A stretch of 11,323 nt of DNA from Tepidisphaeraceae bacterium. GTDB taxonomy: Bacteria > Planctomycetota > Phycisphaerae > Tepidisphaerales > Tepidisphaeraceae. The stretch is from NCBI GenBank assembly GCA_025450555.1, contig JANWHF010000185.1, forward strand, positions 1 through 11,323. Reading direction: 5' to 3'. The notes below the pieces were generated by a model that was not told the origin of the DNA, did not search any database, and was given only the letters and a program-made list of their open reading frames with translations. Position numbers and translations under genes: made by a program. This document shows positions 1-5,779 of this stretch, in pieces. Every line of letters begins with the position of its first letter. The stretch's first letter is position 1.

Positions 1-991
1 CGGTGCAGGCGTCGAGCGTCACCTGCCGGGCCTTTTCCCAAGCCAGCTTTTCCTGCTCATTGTCCGGAAGGTCGGGGTTTTGAATGAAGGTCGTCGTCAG
101 GCGAGGCAGCTCTTCGAGCGTGCGCGAGCCATGAGTGGGATGCTCGATGATTGTTTTGGAGGCCTGCGGGTTATCGACGATGGTTGAAACGAAGACGTAG
201 GCGCGCTCCAGCTCATCGAGATCGAGCTGGTTCAGCTTCAAATAAGGCAGAAAATACCGCGTCCCTTGCGGGTCTTCGTTGATGAATTTCTGGTGAAAGG
301 GGGCCAGGTCTTTCACGATCGAGGCGATGGCCGATTCCAGCTCTTTCTTATTCTCATGTTGCGCATTGGCCCGCGCGGCAGCCTGCTGCTGCTCGACAAA
401 CCCATCCAGCACCGAGTGGTTGCCGGTGCGTTCGAAGACCGCCTCGTACCACATGGCCAGCACCACCCGGCCAAACTGGGTGCCCCAATCGCCCAAATGG
501 TTCTGGCGAATGACGTTTTGCCCGGCAAAATCGAGGACGCGGGCGATGGCGTCGCCGATGATGGTGCTGCGCAGATGGCCGACGTGCATCTGTTTGGCGA
601 TGTTGGGGCCGGAGTAATCGACTACAACGTTGCGCGGATCATCGACCTTGGCGATCCCTACGCGTGCGTCGTCAGAAATCGCCTGAAGCTGAGCCGCGAG
701 CCAAGTCGGATTGAGCCGGACATTGATAAAGCCGGGCCCGGCAATGGTGATTTCCTGAGCCATCCCCTCAAGCTTGAGATTGGCCTTGATCTGCTCGGCA
801 ACTGCACGGGGGTTGGTCTTCTGCCCTGTCTTTTCAATGACGAGCCGGGCCAAGCCCATGGCGGCGTTGGACTGATAATCTCCGAACTTTTCGTTTTGAG
901 CGACGCCAACGAGGGGGTCGACTTCAAGCCCAAGGGCCGTGGTGATGGCCGAACGAAACGCCTGTTCCAATTGTGCAACGATGGTGCGCAT
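1..991 (-). CDS. argS: arginyl-tRNA synthetase, N-terminal part (3' end outside window)
   Basis: Class I aminoacyl-tRNA synthetase that charges tRNA-Arg with arginine using ATP in the cytoplasm. Reading the minus strand from the ATG at 991-989 gives about 330 residues with no stop. The N-terminal additional domain (about residues 1-95) shows FGDYQSNAAM at 36-45 and PGFIN at 86-90, both typical of ArgS. The class I HIGH signature is HVGH at 136-139, within DYSGPNIAKQMHVGHLRST, near-identical to the family pattern. The visible part ends in the catalytic-domain region reading EKARQVTLDAC. The KMSKS loop and anticodon-binding domain lie beyond position 1; the full protein should be near 580-600 residues. 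No clear Shine-Dalgarno precedes the ATG. The gene is divergent from the S41 peptidase gene. Assignment is firm; the start is supported by the normal spacing to FGDYQ and HVGH. Confidence 0.96.
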   Translation of the reverse strand, partial: MRTIVAQLEQAFRSAITTALGLEVDPLVGVAQNEKFGDYQSNAAMGLARLVIEKTGQKTNPRAVAEQIKANLKLEGMAQEITIAGPGFINVRLNPTWLAAQLQAISDDARVGIAKVDDPRNVVVDYSGPNIAKQMHVGHLRSTIIGDAIARVLDFAGQNVIRQNHLGDWGTQFGRVVLAMWYEAVFERTGNHSVLDGFVEQQQAAARANAQHENKKELESAIASIVKDLAPFHQKFINEDPQGTRYFLPYLKLNQLDLDELERAYVFVSTIVDNPQASKTIIEHPTHGSRTLEELPRLTTTFIQNPDLPDNEQEKLAWEKARQVTLDACT

Positions 992-1138
992 CAAAAAATG
1001 CCCAGGTTAAGGGCTAACCTTCCATTAGCCTATGCAACTTCCTAAGGGATATCGAATGCTACAGGAGACCGCGCGGCGGTTAAAGGCAAGCCGCATCAAT
1101 GGAAAAACGGACCGCGACCGAAAATCGTGTAATCGGCG

Positions 1139-1210
1139 CCGGTTTAGCCGCCCGGCTTGTTGGGCGCTGCAAGCGCAGGACGCGCCCGACAAGCCGGGCG
1201 GCTAAACCGG
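1139..1210. repeat. long palindromic repeat, family 1, copy 1
   Basis: Two 29-base arms (1139-1167 and 1182-1210) are reverse complements with one exception, t1161 opposite g1188. That pair is a G-U wobble in a plus-strand transcript but an A-C clash in a minus-strand one. The 14-base loop contains a small tgc/gca pairing. The arm core ttagccgcccggcttg recurs in the palindrome at 5638-5702, so this is a dispersed repeat and not a one-off hairpin. No T-tract follows, so a normal intrinsic terminator is unlikely. It lies between divergent genes, where a terminator would have no obvious role. REP/MITE-like element is the best description. Confidence 0.85.
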
Positions 1211-1241
1211 TGGAGATGGAATTTGAGGCAACAGGCCGATC

Positions 1242-1347
1242 TCCTTCAACGTAAGGATATTGGAATAGCCGATAGGTCAGCAGATGGCTGGCCGTCTGAT
1301 TGCTGGCCGATTGAACTATTGGTCGGCTGTTACGTCCTATTGAAGGA
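1242..1347. repeat. degenerate nested inverted repeat
   Basis: The outer arms tccttcaa (1242-1249) and ttgaagga (1340-1347) are perfect 8-base complements. Inside are agccga/tcggct (1267-1272, 1323-1328), ggtcagca/tgctggcc with one wobble (1275-1282, 1301-1308), and cagat/gtctg (1281-1285, 1294-1298). The inner pairs overlap and have slightly offset centres, so not all can form at once. This looks like a decayed palindromic element or a structured leader. It lies upstream of the promoter-like element of the peptidase gene. Confidence 0.45.
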
Positions 1348-1370
1348 ATAACCGACTGCAGTCTGTTGGT

Positions 1371-1407
1371 TTGACCACCGAACAACTGGCCTATAATTTG
1401 GGGCCAG
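1371..1407 (+). promoter_or_regulatory. candidate sigma70 promoter with -10 box inside an inverted repeat
   Basis: TTGACC at 1371-1376 (five of six consensus bases) is followed after a short 15-base spacer by a perfect TATAAT at 1392-1397. Transcription would start near 1404 and give a leader of about 120 bases before the peptidase start at 1526. The -10 box is the beginning of the 10-base loop of a perfect 6-base inverted repeat, ctggcc (1386-1391) and ggccag (1402-1407), a geometry that could be an operator. The promoter call rests on motif matching only; the spacer is two bases shorter than ideal. Confidence 0.5.
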
Positions 1408-1525
1408 ACATTAAGTAAGGCAGCGTCGCGGAGGGAAGTCTCCGTCCTTGATCGCTCGGAACTTCCAGCCCGTGATTGTCCGCTTTGGGCGGATTTTTGA
1501 AGTCCCCTCGTCAAGGATGCACTCC

Positions 1526-3754
1526 ATGAAGCGTCATTCGCGCGCCCGTTCGTTACTCCTCGGATTAGCGGTTTTGGGAATTGCTTCGGTCGGCCGGCCC
1601 TCGGTTTCATCGGCCGCCAGCGCCCAGGAAGTCGCTAGCGCCAGCCAGCTCAAGACCGAAGCGTATCAGGCGCTGCGCATCGGCCAGTTCGATCGCACCA
1701 ATGAGCTGCTTGAACGGGCCGCCTCACTTTCGCACGATCCGATCGACGAGCGGATTTCGCAGTGGACACACCATTTCGACGAAAATCAGCGGCAGTTCGA
1801 TAGCGAGCGCCAGAAGCAATACGAAAAAGCTGTTGGCGACGCAAAGCTGCTGGAGTCGAAGGGGCATCTCGATTACGCGATTGATGCCGACCGCGGCGCC
1901 TACCTGCTGGCAAAAGACAAAGAGGCTTTTCGTAAAGATTCTATCAACAACACGTTGATCCGGCAGGCCATCGCGCGGGCCGACCAATACGATCACAATG
2001 AGCAGTGGGTCAAATCGCTTCGGATTTATTCCGATCTCGCCGCGATCGAGCCGTCCACACCTGAATGGAAAGACAAGCTGAAACTGGCAACGCGCCACGT
2101 TCGACTGCTGGCCCTCTACGCTCCTGAGAATCTTCGAAAGCTTCAGGACAGCGACCAGAAGGAACGGGACGAGGTCGATCAACTGCTTCATCCCACGACG
2201 CAGCCGACCACCAAGCCTTCCGAACAACCTGATGCCGACAGTGCTTTCAAAGTGGATTGGCAGGAGCAACTGCGCGGCGTTCGCCTCGATATGCTCGAAG
2301 ATGCGCTTCGACAGGCGAACGATCATTACTTCCGCAACGTCGATTACCGCACGCTGGCGCTCGGCGGCCTCAATGGGCTCAAGACGCTGGTGAATACAAA
2401 GGGGCTTGAAAAGGCCTTCCCCGCTCTGGGCGACGAGCAGAGAAAGGCGGCGTTCCTGCACACGATCGAAATGGATATTGCGGACAATCAGAAGGCCAAG
2501 CCCAGTGCCGAGCAGCGCACGCTCGATAATACGCTGCTTGACCTGCGAAGACAGAACCGCAGTTCGCTTCGTCTGCCTGATGAAGTGCTGGTCAGCGAAT
2601 TTGCCGACGGCGCGTTTGGCGAGCTGGATCCATTCAGCAGCATGATCTGGCCGTCTGAAATGGAAGAGTTCAACAAGAGCACGCAGGGCGAATTCAGCGG
2701 CGTAGGCATTCAGATTCAGAGCGACGACGATGGCAGCCTGCGAGTCGTCAGCCCGCTGGAAGATACGCCTGCCTATCACGCGGGCATCAAGGCCGGCGAT
2801 ATCATCACCCACATCAATGGCAAGAGCGCCAAGAACATCACCACCAATCAGGCCGTCCGCACCATCACCGGCCCGGCTCACACGACCGTCACGCTGACGA
2901 TCAAGAGCCCCGACGGCAAATCGAAGGATTACACGCTGACGCGCGAAACGATTCACGTCGCCAGCGTGAAAGGCTGGCTGCGGCAGCCCGGTGGAAGCTG
3001 GGATTACACAATCGATCAGGACCAGCACATCGGCTACATGCGGCTGACCAACTTCGCCCGCGACAGCGCCGAAGAAATGGAAAACGCGATTGGCCGAATG
3101 AAGGAATCCGGCACCCGCGCAGTGATTCTCGATCTGCGCTACAACCCCGGCGGCCTTCTAACCACAGCCACCGCCATTGCCGACAAATTCCTGCACAACG
3201 GCGTGATTGTCAGCACCCATCCCGATCGCAACACCGGCGACGAGCCCAGCGAATTCAGCGCGACCGCCGACGCCTCCGATTGCAATCTGCCACTGATCGT
3301 GCTGGTCAACCAATATTCGGCCAGCGCCAGCGAAATCGTCTCCGGCGCGCTGAAGGATCATCACCGTGCGCTGATCGTCGGCGAACGCACCTTCGGCAAA
3401 GGCAGCGTTCAGAAGCTGTTCCGCCTTTCGGATGGATCGGCCTATCTGAAGCTGACGACGAGCCACTATTACCTGCCCAATGGCAAGTGCATTCACCGCG
3501 AAGAGAACTCCAAGGAGTGGGGCGTCGATCCGGATGTGACGGTCGAGATGACGCCCGAGCAGATGCGGGCTGCCATCGATGCCCGACAGGATCTGGATGT
3601 CCTGCGGGATGCGAATGCTCCCGCCCAGGGCGAGCAGCCGAAGCTTAATGAGAAGGCCAGCAAGGCTCCCAAGAAGGATCTGCTCTCCAGCGATCCGCAA
3701 CTGGCGGCGGCTGTGCTGCTGCTGAAGCTTCAGCTCAGCGGGGCTCAGATTTAG
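1526..3754 (+). CDS. S41 family C-terminal processing peptidase (PDZ protease), secreted
   Basis: Exported serine protease of the Ctp/Prc/CtpA type, which cleaves envelope proteins near their C-termini; the substrate here is unknown. The ATG at 1526 (MKRHSRARSLLLGLAV) gives a basic, then hydrophobic signal peptide ending near SAASAQ, and an AAGG at 1513-1516 is suitably spaced. The frame is open back to a TTG at 1448, and another ATG lies at 1517. The product has 742 residues. About 40-240 is helical and TPR-like, then a TTQPTTKP-type linker, a second helical region, a PDZ domain at about 390-475 starting near GVGIQIQ (392), and the peptidase domain at about 500-680. Ser600 (in SASASE), Lys625 (in FGKGSVQ) and Gln629 keep the spacing of the known Ser/Lys/Gln set (Lys +25, Gln +29), so it should be active. 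LDLRYNPGG is also typical. It is longer than a minimal CtpA because of the N-terminal region. Transcribed alone; a hairpin follows at 3783. Confidence 0.93.
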   Translation: MKRHSRARSLLLGLAVLGIASVGRPSVSSAASAQEVASASQLKTEAYQALRIGQFDRTNELLERAASLSHDPIDERISQWTHHFDENQRQFDSERQKQYEKAVGDAKLLESKGHLDYAIDADRGAYLLAKDKEAFRKDSINNTLIRQAIARADQYDHNEQWVKSLRIYSDLAAIEPSTPEWKDKLKLATRHVRLLALYAPENLRKLQDSDQKERDEVDQLLHPTTQPTTKPSEQPDADSAFKVDWQEQLRGVRLDMLEDALRQANDHYFRNVDYRTLALGGLNGLKTLVNTKGLEKAFPALGDEQRKAAFLHTIEMDIADNQKAKPSAEQRTLDNTLLDLRRQNRSSLRLPDEVLVSEFADGAFGELDPFSSMIWPSEMEEFNKSTQGEFSGVGIQIQSDDDGSLRVVSPLEDTPAYHAGIKAGDIITHINGKSAKNITTNQAVRTITGPAHTTVTLTIKSPDGKSKDYTLTRETIHVASVKGWLRQPGGSWDYTIDQDQHIGYMRLTNFARDSAEEMENAIGRMKESGTRAVILDLRYNPGGLLTTATAIADKFLHNGVIVSTHPDRNTGDEPSEFSATADASDCNLPLIVLVNQYSASASEIVSGALKDHHRALIVGERTFGKGSVQKLFRLSDGSAYLKLTTSHYYLPNGKCIHREENSKEWGVDPDVTVEMTPEQMRAAIDARQDLDVLRDANAPAQGEQPKLNEKASKAPKKDLLSSDPQLAAAVLLLKLQLSGAQI

Positions 3755-3782
3755 ACTAAGCGATTAGGATTGAGTCTTTCAC

Positions 3783-3814
3783 CGACGGGCTGACACACAC
3801 GTGCCAGCCCGTCG
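3783..3814. repeat. perfect 10-bp inverted repeat after the peptidase gene
   Basis: cgacgggctg (3783-3792) and cagcccgtcg (3805-3814) are perfect complements around a 12-base loop. It lies 28 bases after the peptidase stop. No T-run follows on the plus strand, so it is a weak candidate for an intrinsic terminator and may instead be a palindromic repeat or mRNA 3'-end stabiliser. It covers the upstream GTG (3801) that would otherwise extend the phosphatase frame, an argument for the later ATG start of that gene. Confidence 0.6.
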
Positions 3815-3878
3815 CTCATTTGGCGAAATCGCTTTTGGCACTGGCATCTTCTCGCGATTTCCGTACGTTTCCCCTCCG

Positions 3879-4448
3879 ATGAGCTTGCCGATCTTGATTG
3901 TACTGATTGCCGCCTGCGCGCTTCTCATGGTGCTGGAGATCCTGGGGCTGCCTACAACGCTGGCCCTGCAATTCAAGGGTGACATCAAACGCGAAACGCG
4001 CTGGCTGGCGCAATATGGCCAGTTCGTCTGCACCGCCGTCGTGATTGCGCTGGTCTATCAGCTCGATCGCCCTGCGCGACATCAGCAGGCGGCGGTAGCC
4101 ATCCTGATTGCGGTGTTGGGAACATCAATTATATCGACACTTGTCAAGCGGATTCTCGGACGCATCCGGCCGGGGCGCGAGCATGCGGGAAAATTCCTGG
4201 GGCCCAGCTTGAAGCACGCCAACTATCGCGAGAGCTTTCCATCCAGTCATAGCGCATGCGCCGTGGCCCTGAGTGTGATGCTCGCGCGGCTCTATCCGCA
4301 GGCGACCGCGACTTTCTGGGCACTGGCACTGATCTGTGCCGTCCTCCGATACATCATGGACGCCCATTGGCCCAGCGATGTGCTGGGCGGTATTGCCCTT
4401 GGATACGCCCTCGCAAATGTCACCGCCAACGCAATGCACCTGGTTTGA
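3879..4448 (+). CDS. PAP2 family membrane phosphatase
   Basis: Integral membrane phosphatase of the PAP2 superfamily. Relatives dephosphorylate undecaprenyl pyrophosphate, phosphatidic acid or other lipid phosphates; the substrate here is not readable from sequence. All three signature motifs are present. Motif 1 is Kx6RP (Lys90, Arg97, Pro98; KRILGRIRP). Motif 2 is PSSH (121-124). Motif 3 is Rx5Hx3D (Arg157, His163, Asp167; RYIMDAHWPSD), with Leu in place of the usual Ser before the Arg. Hydrophobic segments flank the motifs, for example about 2-25, 48-62 and 69-88, and two more lie in the C-terminal half. The ATG at 3879 begins MSLPILIVLIAACALLMVL, a direct start into the first membrane helix. 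The frame extends back to a GTG at 3801, but that lies inside the hairpin at 3783-3814. No Shine-Dalgarno is evident. The product is 189 residues, small but normal for the family. The next gene is 157 bases away, across a palindrome. Confidence 0.9.
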   Translation: MSLPILIVLIAACALLMVLEILGLPTTLALQFKGDIKRETRWLAQYGQFVCTAVVIALVYQLDRPARHQQAAVAILIAVLGTSIISTLVKRILGRIRPGREHAGKFLGPSLKHANYRESFPSSHSACAVALSVMLARLYPQATATFWALALICAVLRYIMDAHWPSDVLGGIALGYALANVTANAMHLV

Positions 4449-4466
4449 AAACGCGCTTGACTGCCA

Positions 4467-4515
4467 ACGGTTAGCCGCGACGCGAAGCGGAGCGCTTCTC
4501 CTCGCTGCGTACCGT
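4467..4515. repeat. partial or decayed palindromic repeat, family 2
   Basis: Begins acggttagccgcgacgcg and continues through aagcggagcgctt, the same sequence elements in the same order as the left arm of the large palindrome at 5977-6072. The right arm is degenerate: acggttagccgcga against the complement of tcgctgcgtaccgt matches at 11 of 14 positions. A short aagcg/cgctt hairpin remains inside. It sits about 20 bases after the phosphatase stop. Confidence 0.65.
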
Positions 4516-4590
4516 GGCGGACGTATGTCTTGCACGCGACGTCACCAACTCGGATGTCTCAATCTCTCCCCAATTCGGCAAGGGTTACCC

Positions 4591-4596
4591 TAAAAT
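4591..4596 (+). promoter_or_regulatory. possible -10 box of a leaderless transcript
   Basis: TAAAAT ends eight bases before the ATG at 4605, the geometry expected when the transcript begins at or next to the start codon. No Shine-Dalgarno precedes that ATG, and no good -35 box is visible near 4568. Weak, motif-only evidence. Confidence 0.25.
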
Positions 4597-4604
4597 CCCT
4601 GCGC

Positions 4605-5240
4605 ATGTGGGATTTCTCGACGGTTGCGGATCACATCGGCCAGGCCATCGAACGGGCCGAGGCGGATCTGCGCCTCGAGCAGGCGGTTTATGGACTCGAT
4701 GCGCGCGACGAACGCGAACTTCAATCGCTGCTGGCTGAGAGTCTGATGGCCCAATACCAGGTGGCTCGGGAAGTTCACTATCCCTCGTCACACGGAAAGA
4801 AAAAGTCGCACCGCATGCGCTGCGATCTCGTGCTTTCTCCGCTCGGTCGGCCGTTGAAACTGGACACCGCTCCGCCGACGCTGTTCGATCCGCCCGATAT
4901 GTGCGAACCAGGGGACGCCTTGTGGCTCGAGGTCAAAACCGCCTTCCAATTCCGCGAAGGCGGCGCGCGACATCTTGGCTATGGCAGCCAATGGCGGCAG
5001 GCGGTCGTGGAAGATCTGCGGAAGATCGAAGCTGAGGCGTCCATCCGCCAGGCGGGGCTGCTGCTGATTGTCTTCAATGAGTCGCGGGATGTGCTCGACA
5101 AAGATATCGAGCTTTTTGAAGACGTGCTGATCCGAAAAGAAGTCCTCGCCGGCTTTCGGCAGGTTCGCCAGATCCCAATTCTTGACCGCATCGGCCATAC
5201 GCTCTGCACCATCGCCCTCTGGCCCACGATCCAGCGCTGA
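4605..5240 (+). CDS. uncharacterised protein with PD-(D/E)XK nuclease-like motif
   Basis: I do not recognise a named family. The 211-residue protein has a pattern typical of the PD-(D/E)XK nuclease fold: an N-terminal helical part with Glu-rich helices (about 5-55), strand REVHYP (about 60), strand RCDLVLS with Asp74, strand LWLEVKTA with Glu109 and Lys111, an amphipathic helix (about 125-145, QWRQAVVEDLRKIEAE), then strand AGLLLIVFNE and a final helix. Asp plus ExK on consecutive strands would bind metal and cut nucleic acid. No signal peptide or membrane segment, so probably cytoplasmic. The ATG at 4605 is preferred; an ATG at 4554 is in frame, but the extra 17 residues lack recognisable character and adjoin a repeat. 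No methyltransferase, helicase or toxin partner is adjacent, so it does not look like a classical restriction system. Function is inferred from motif arrangement only. Confidence 0.75.
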   Translation: MWDFSTVADHIGQAIERAEADLRLEQAVYGLDARDERELQSLLAESLMAQYQVAREVHYPSSHGKKKSHRMRCDLVLSPLGRPLKLDTAPPTLFDPPDMCEPGDALWLEVKTAFQFREGGARHLGYGSQWRQAVVEDLRKIEAEASIRQAGLLLIVFNESRDVLDKDIELFEDVLIRKEVLAGFRQVRQIPILDRIGHTLCTIALWPTIQR

Positions 5241-5275
5241 GCCCGCTTAGACGTTCTGGAATATTCGGCGGCACA

Positions 5276-5331
5276 AGGTTTGCGAAACCTGCTCCAACGT
5301 CGGTCGCAACTGTGCGACCCAACGAAAGGAG
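5276..5331 (+). promoter_or_regulatory. two-hairpin leader and strong Shine-Dalgarno of the small membrane protein
   Basis: aggttt/aaacct (5276-5281, 5285-5290) closes a 3-base loop. ggtcgca/tgcgacc (5302-5308, 5313-5319) is a perfect 7-base stem with the tetraloop actg. AAAGGAG (5325-5331) follows six bases later and sits seven bases before the ATG at 5339. This is the best ribosome binding site on the plus strand of the window. The hairpins leave the site exposed and may stabilise the mRNA 5' end; no clear promoter motif could be assigned upstream. Confidence 0.5.
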
Positions 5332-5338
5332 CACGGTA

Positions 5339-5521
5339 ATGGGCACTATTCTTTGGATCGGGATCGTCTTCTTCATTATCGCCCTCGTCGCCTGGTTGCT
5401 GGGCGCACGTGGCGTGGCAGGAATGAGCGCAGGCATGGGCCGGACCTTCCTGGGCATCTTCCTCGTGATCGCGATCATCCTGATTATCGTCGGTGCATTC
5501 ACCGGCCACGGGGCGTACTGA
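5339..5521 (+). CDS. small two-helix membrane protein, DUF1328/YtjA-like
   Basis: A 60-residue protein starting at the ATG at 5339, fixed by AAAGGAG seven bases upstream. Two hydrophobic helices, about residues 3-21 (ILWIGIVFFIIALVAWLLG) and 35-53 (TFLGIFLVIAIILIIVGAF), are joined by a short Gly/Ala/Met-rich turn (ARGVAGMSAGMGR). This layout, with a glycine-rich AG..AG turn between the helices, resembles the DUF1328 (YtjA, UPF0391) inner-membrane family; members are small, stress-associated in some species, and without an established biochemical role. It is transcribed alone: 98 bases after the previous stop, with a strong intrinsic terminator 26 bases after its own. The family call is by resemblance; that it is a real translated gene is well supported by its signals. 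Confidence 0.82.
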   Translation: MGTILWIGIVFFIIALVAWLLGARGVAGMSAGMGRTFLGIFLVIAIILIIVGAFTGHGAY

Positions 5522-5546
5522 TCCGTTTACGCCAGATCGTCTAATG

Positions 5547-5600
5547 AAGATCGGCTGCGTGCGATGCGGTTTCGCATCTCGCGCGGCCGATCTTTTATTT
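5547..5600 (+). terminator. strong intrinsic terminator of the small membrane protein gene
   Basis: aagatcggc (5547-5555) pairs with gccgatctt (5586-5594). Pairing continues inward through 5568/5573 with two G-U wobbles (t5556-g5585, t5560-g5581) and a single mismatch (5562/5579), closing on the loop gttt. This makes a stem of about 22 pairs, followed by TTTTATTT (5593-5600). Wobble orientation and T-tract both point to the plus strand. Confidence 0.9.
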
Positions 5601-5637
5601 GTCAAGTCAATTTTCAAAAAGCGTGTTTTGAGCCCCT

Positions 5638-5702
5638 TTTAGCCGCCCGGCTTGTCGGGCACTCCGAGCGAACGGAATCGCCCGAAAAGCCGGGCGGCTA
5701 AA
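5638..5702. repeat. long palindromic repeat, family 1, copy 2
   Basis: Arms of 23 bases (5638-5660 and 5680-5702) are complementary except for one G/A clash (5654/5686). The arm sequence tttagccgcccggcttg is identical to that of the palindrome at 1139-1210, while the loop (5661-5679) is unrelated apart from containing a short internal tccg/cgga pairing. Conserved arms with variable loops indicate a dispersed palindromic element. Confidence 0.85.
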
Positions 5703-5745
5703 GTCGGCTTGGTGCTCCTGTCATTGTCGTGCTCCGGGGAAATAG

Positions 5746-5773
5746 TTGAGTTCGCAAGGCACTTTGCTACAAT
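5746..5773 (+). promoter_or_regulatory. candidate sigma70 promoter with no downstream gene
   Basis: TTGAGT (5746-5751), a 16-base spacer and TACAAT (5768-5773), each box close to consensus. Initiation would fall near 5780. No credible plus-strand reading frame follows, but a series of perfect stems does, which suggests that a non-coding transcript is made. Motif evidence only. Confidence 0.45.
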
Positions 5774-5779
5774 CTGCCA

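Larger units (their letters stand above)
992..1525. other. divergent intergenic region between argS and the peptidase gene
   Basis: About 530 bases with no convincing gene. Contents listed separately: a long palindrome (1139-1210), a degenerate inverted repeat (1242-1347) and a promoter-like element (1371-1397). A small hairpin, aggtta/taacct, lies at 1004-1020 just upstream of argS. The ten bases ggctaacctt at 1012-1021 are identical to the right end of the large palindrome at 6061-6070 and may be a remnant of that repeat family. The peptidase reading frame stays open back to a TTG at 1448, but the extra 26 residues do not look like part of a signal peptide. Confidence 0.6.

Noticed and set aside
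266..1045. A 259-codon plus-strand open frame opposite argS
   Set aside because: The minus-strand frame contains the ArgS motifs FGDYQ, PGFIN and HVGH; the plus-strand frame is antisense noise.
1448..1525. Extension of the S41 peptidase to the TTG at 1448
   Set aside because: The added 26 residues precede a normal signal peptide and would place its basic start and hydrophobic core internally; the ATG at 1526 has a suitably spaced AAGG.
1724..3028. A 434-codon open frame on the minus strand opposite the S41 peptidase gene
   Set aside because: The plus strand encodes an unmistakable peptidase with PDZ and catalytic motifs; the antisense frame has no recognisable domain and is a by-product of high-GC codon use.
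3783..3814. Intrinsic terminator after the S41 peptidase gene
   Set aside because: The stem is perfect but no T-run follows, so it is listed as an inverted repeat and not as a terminator.
4605..5240. Restriction-modification system
   Set aside because: Only a nuclease-like protein is present; no methyltransferase or specificity gene occurs in the window.
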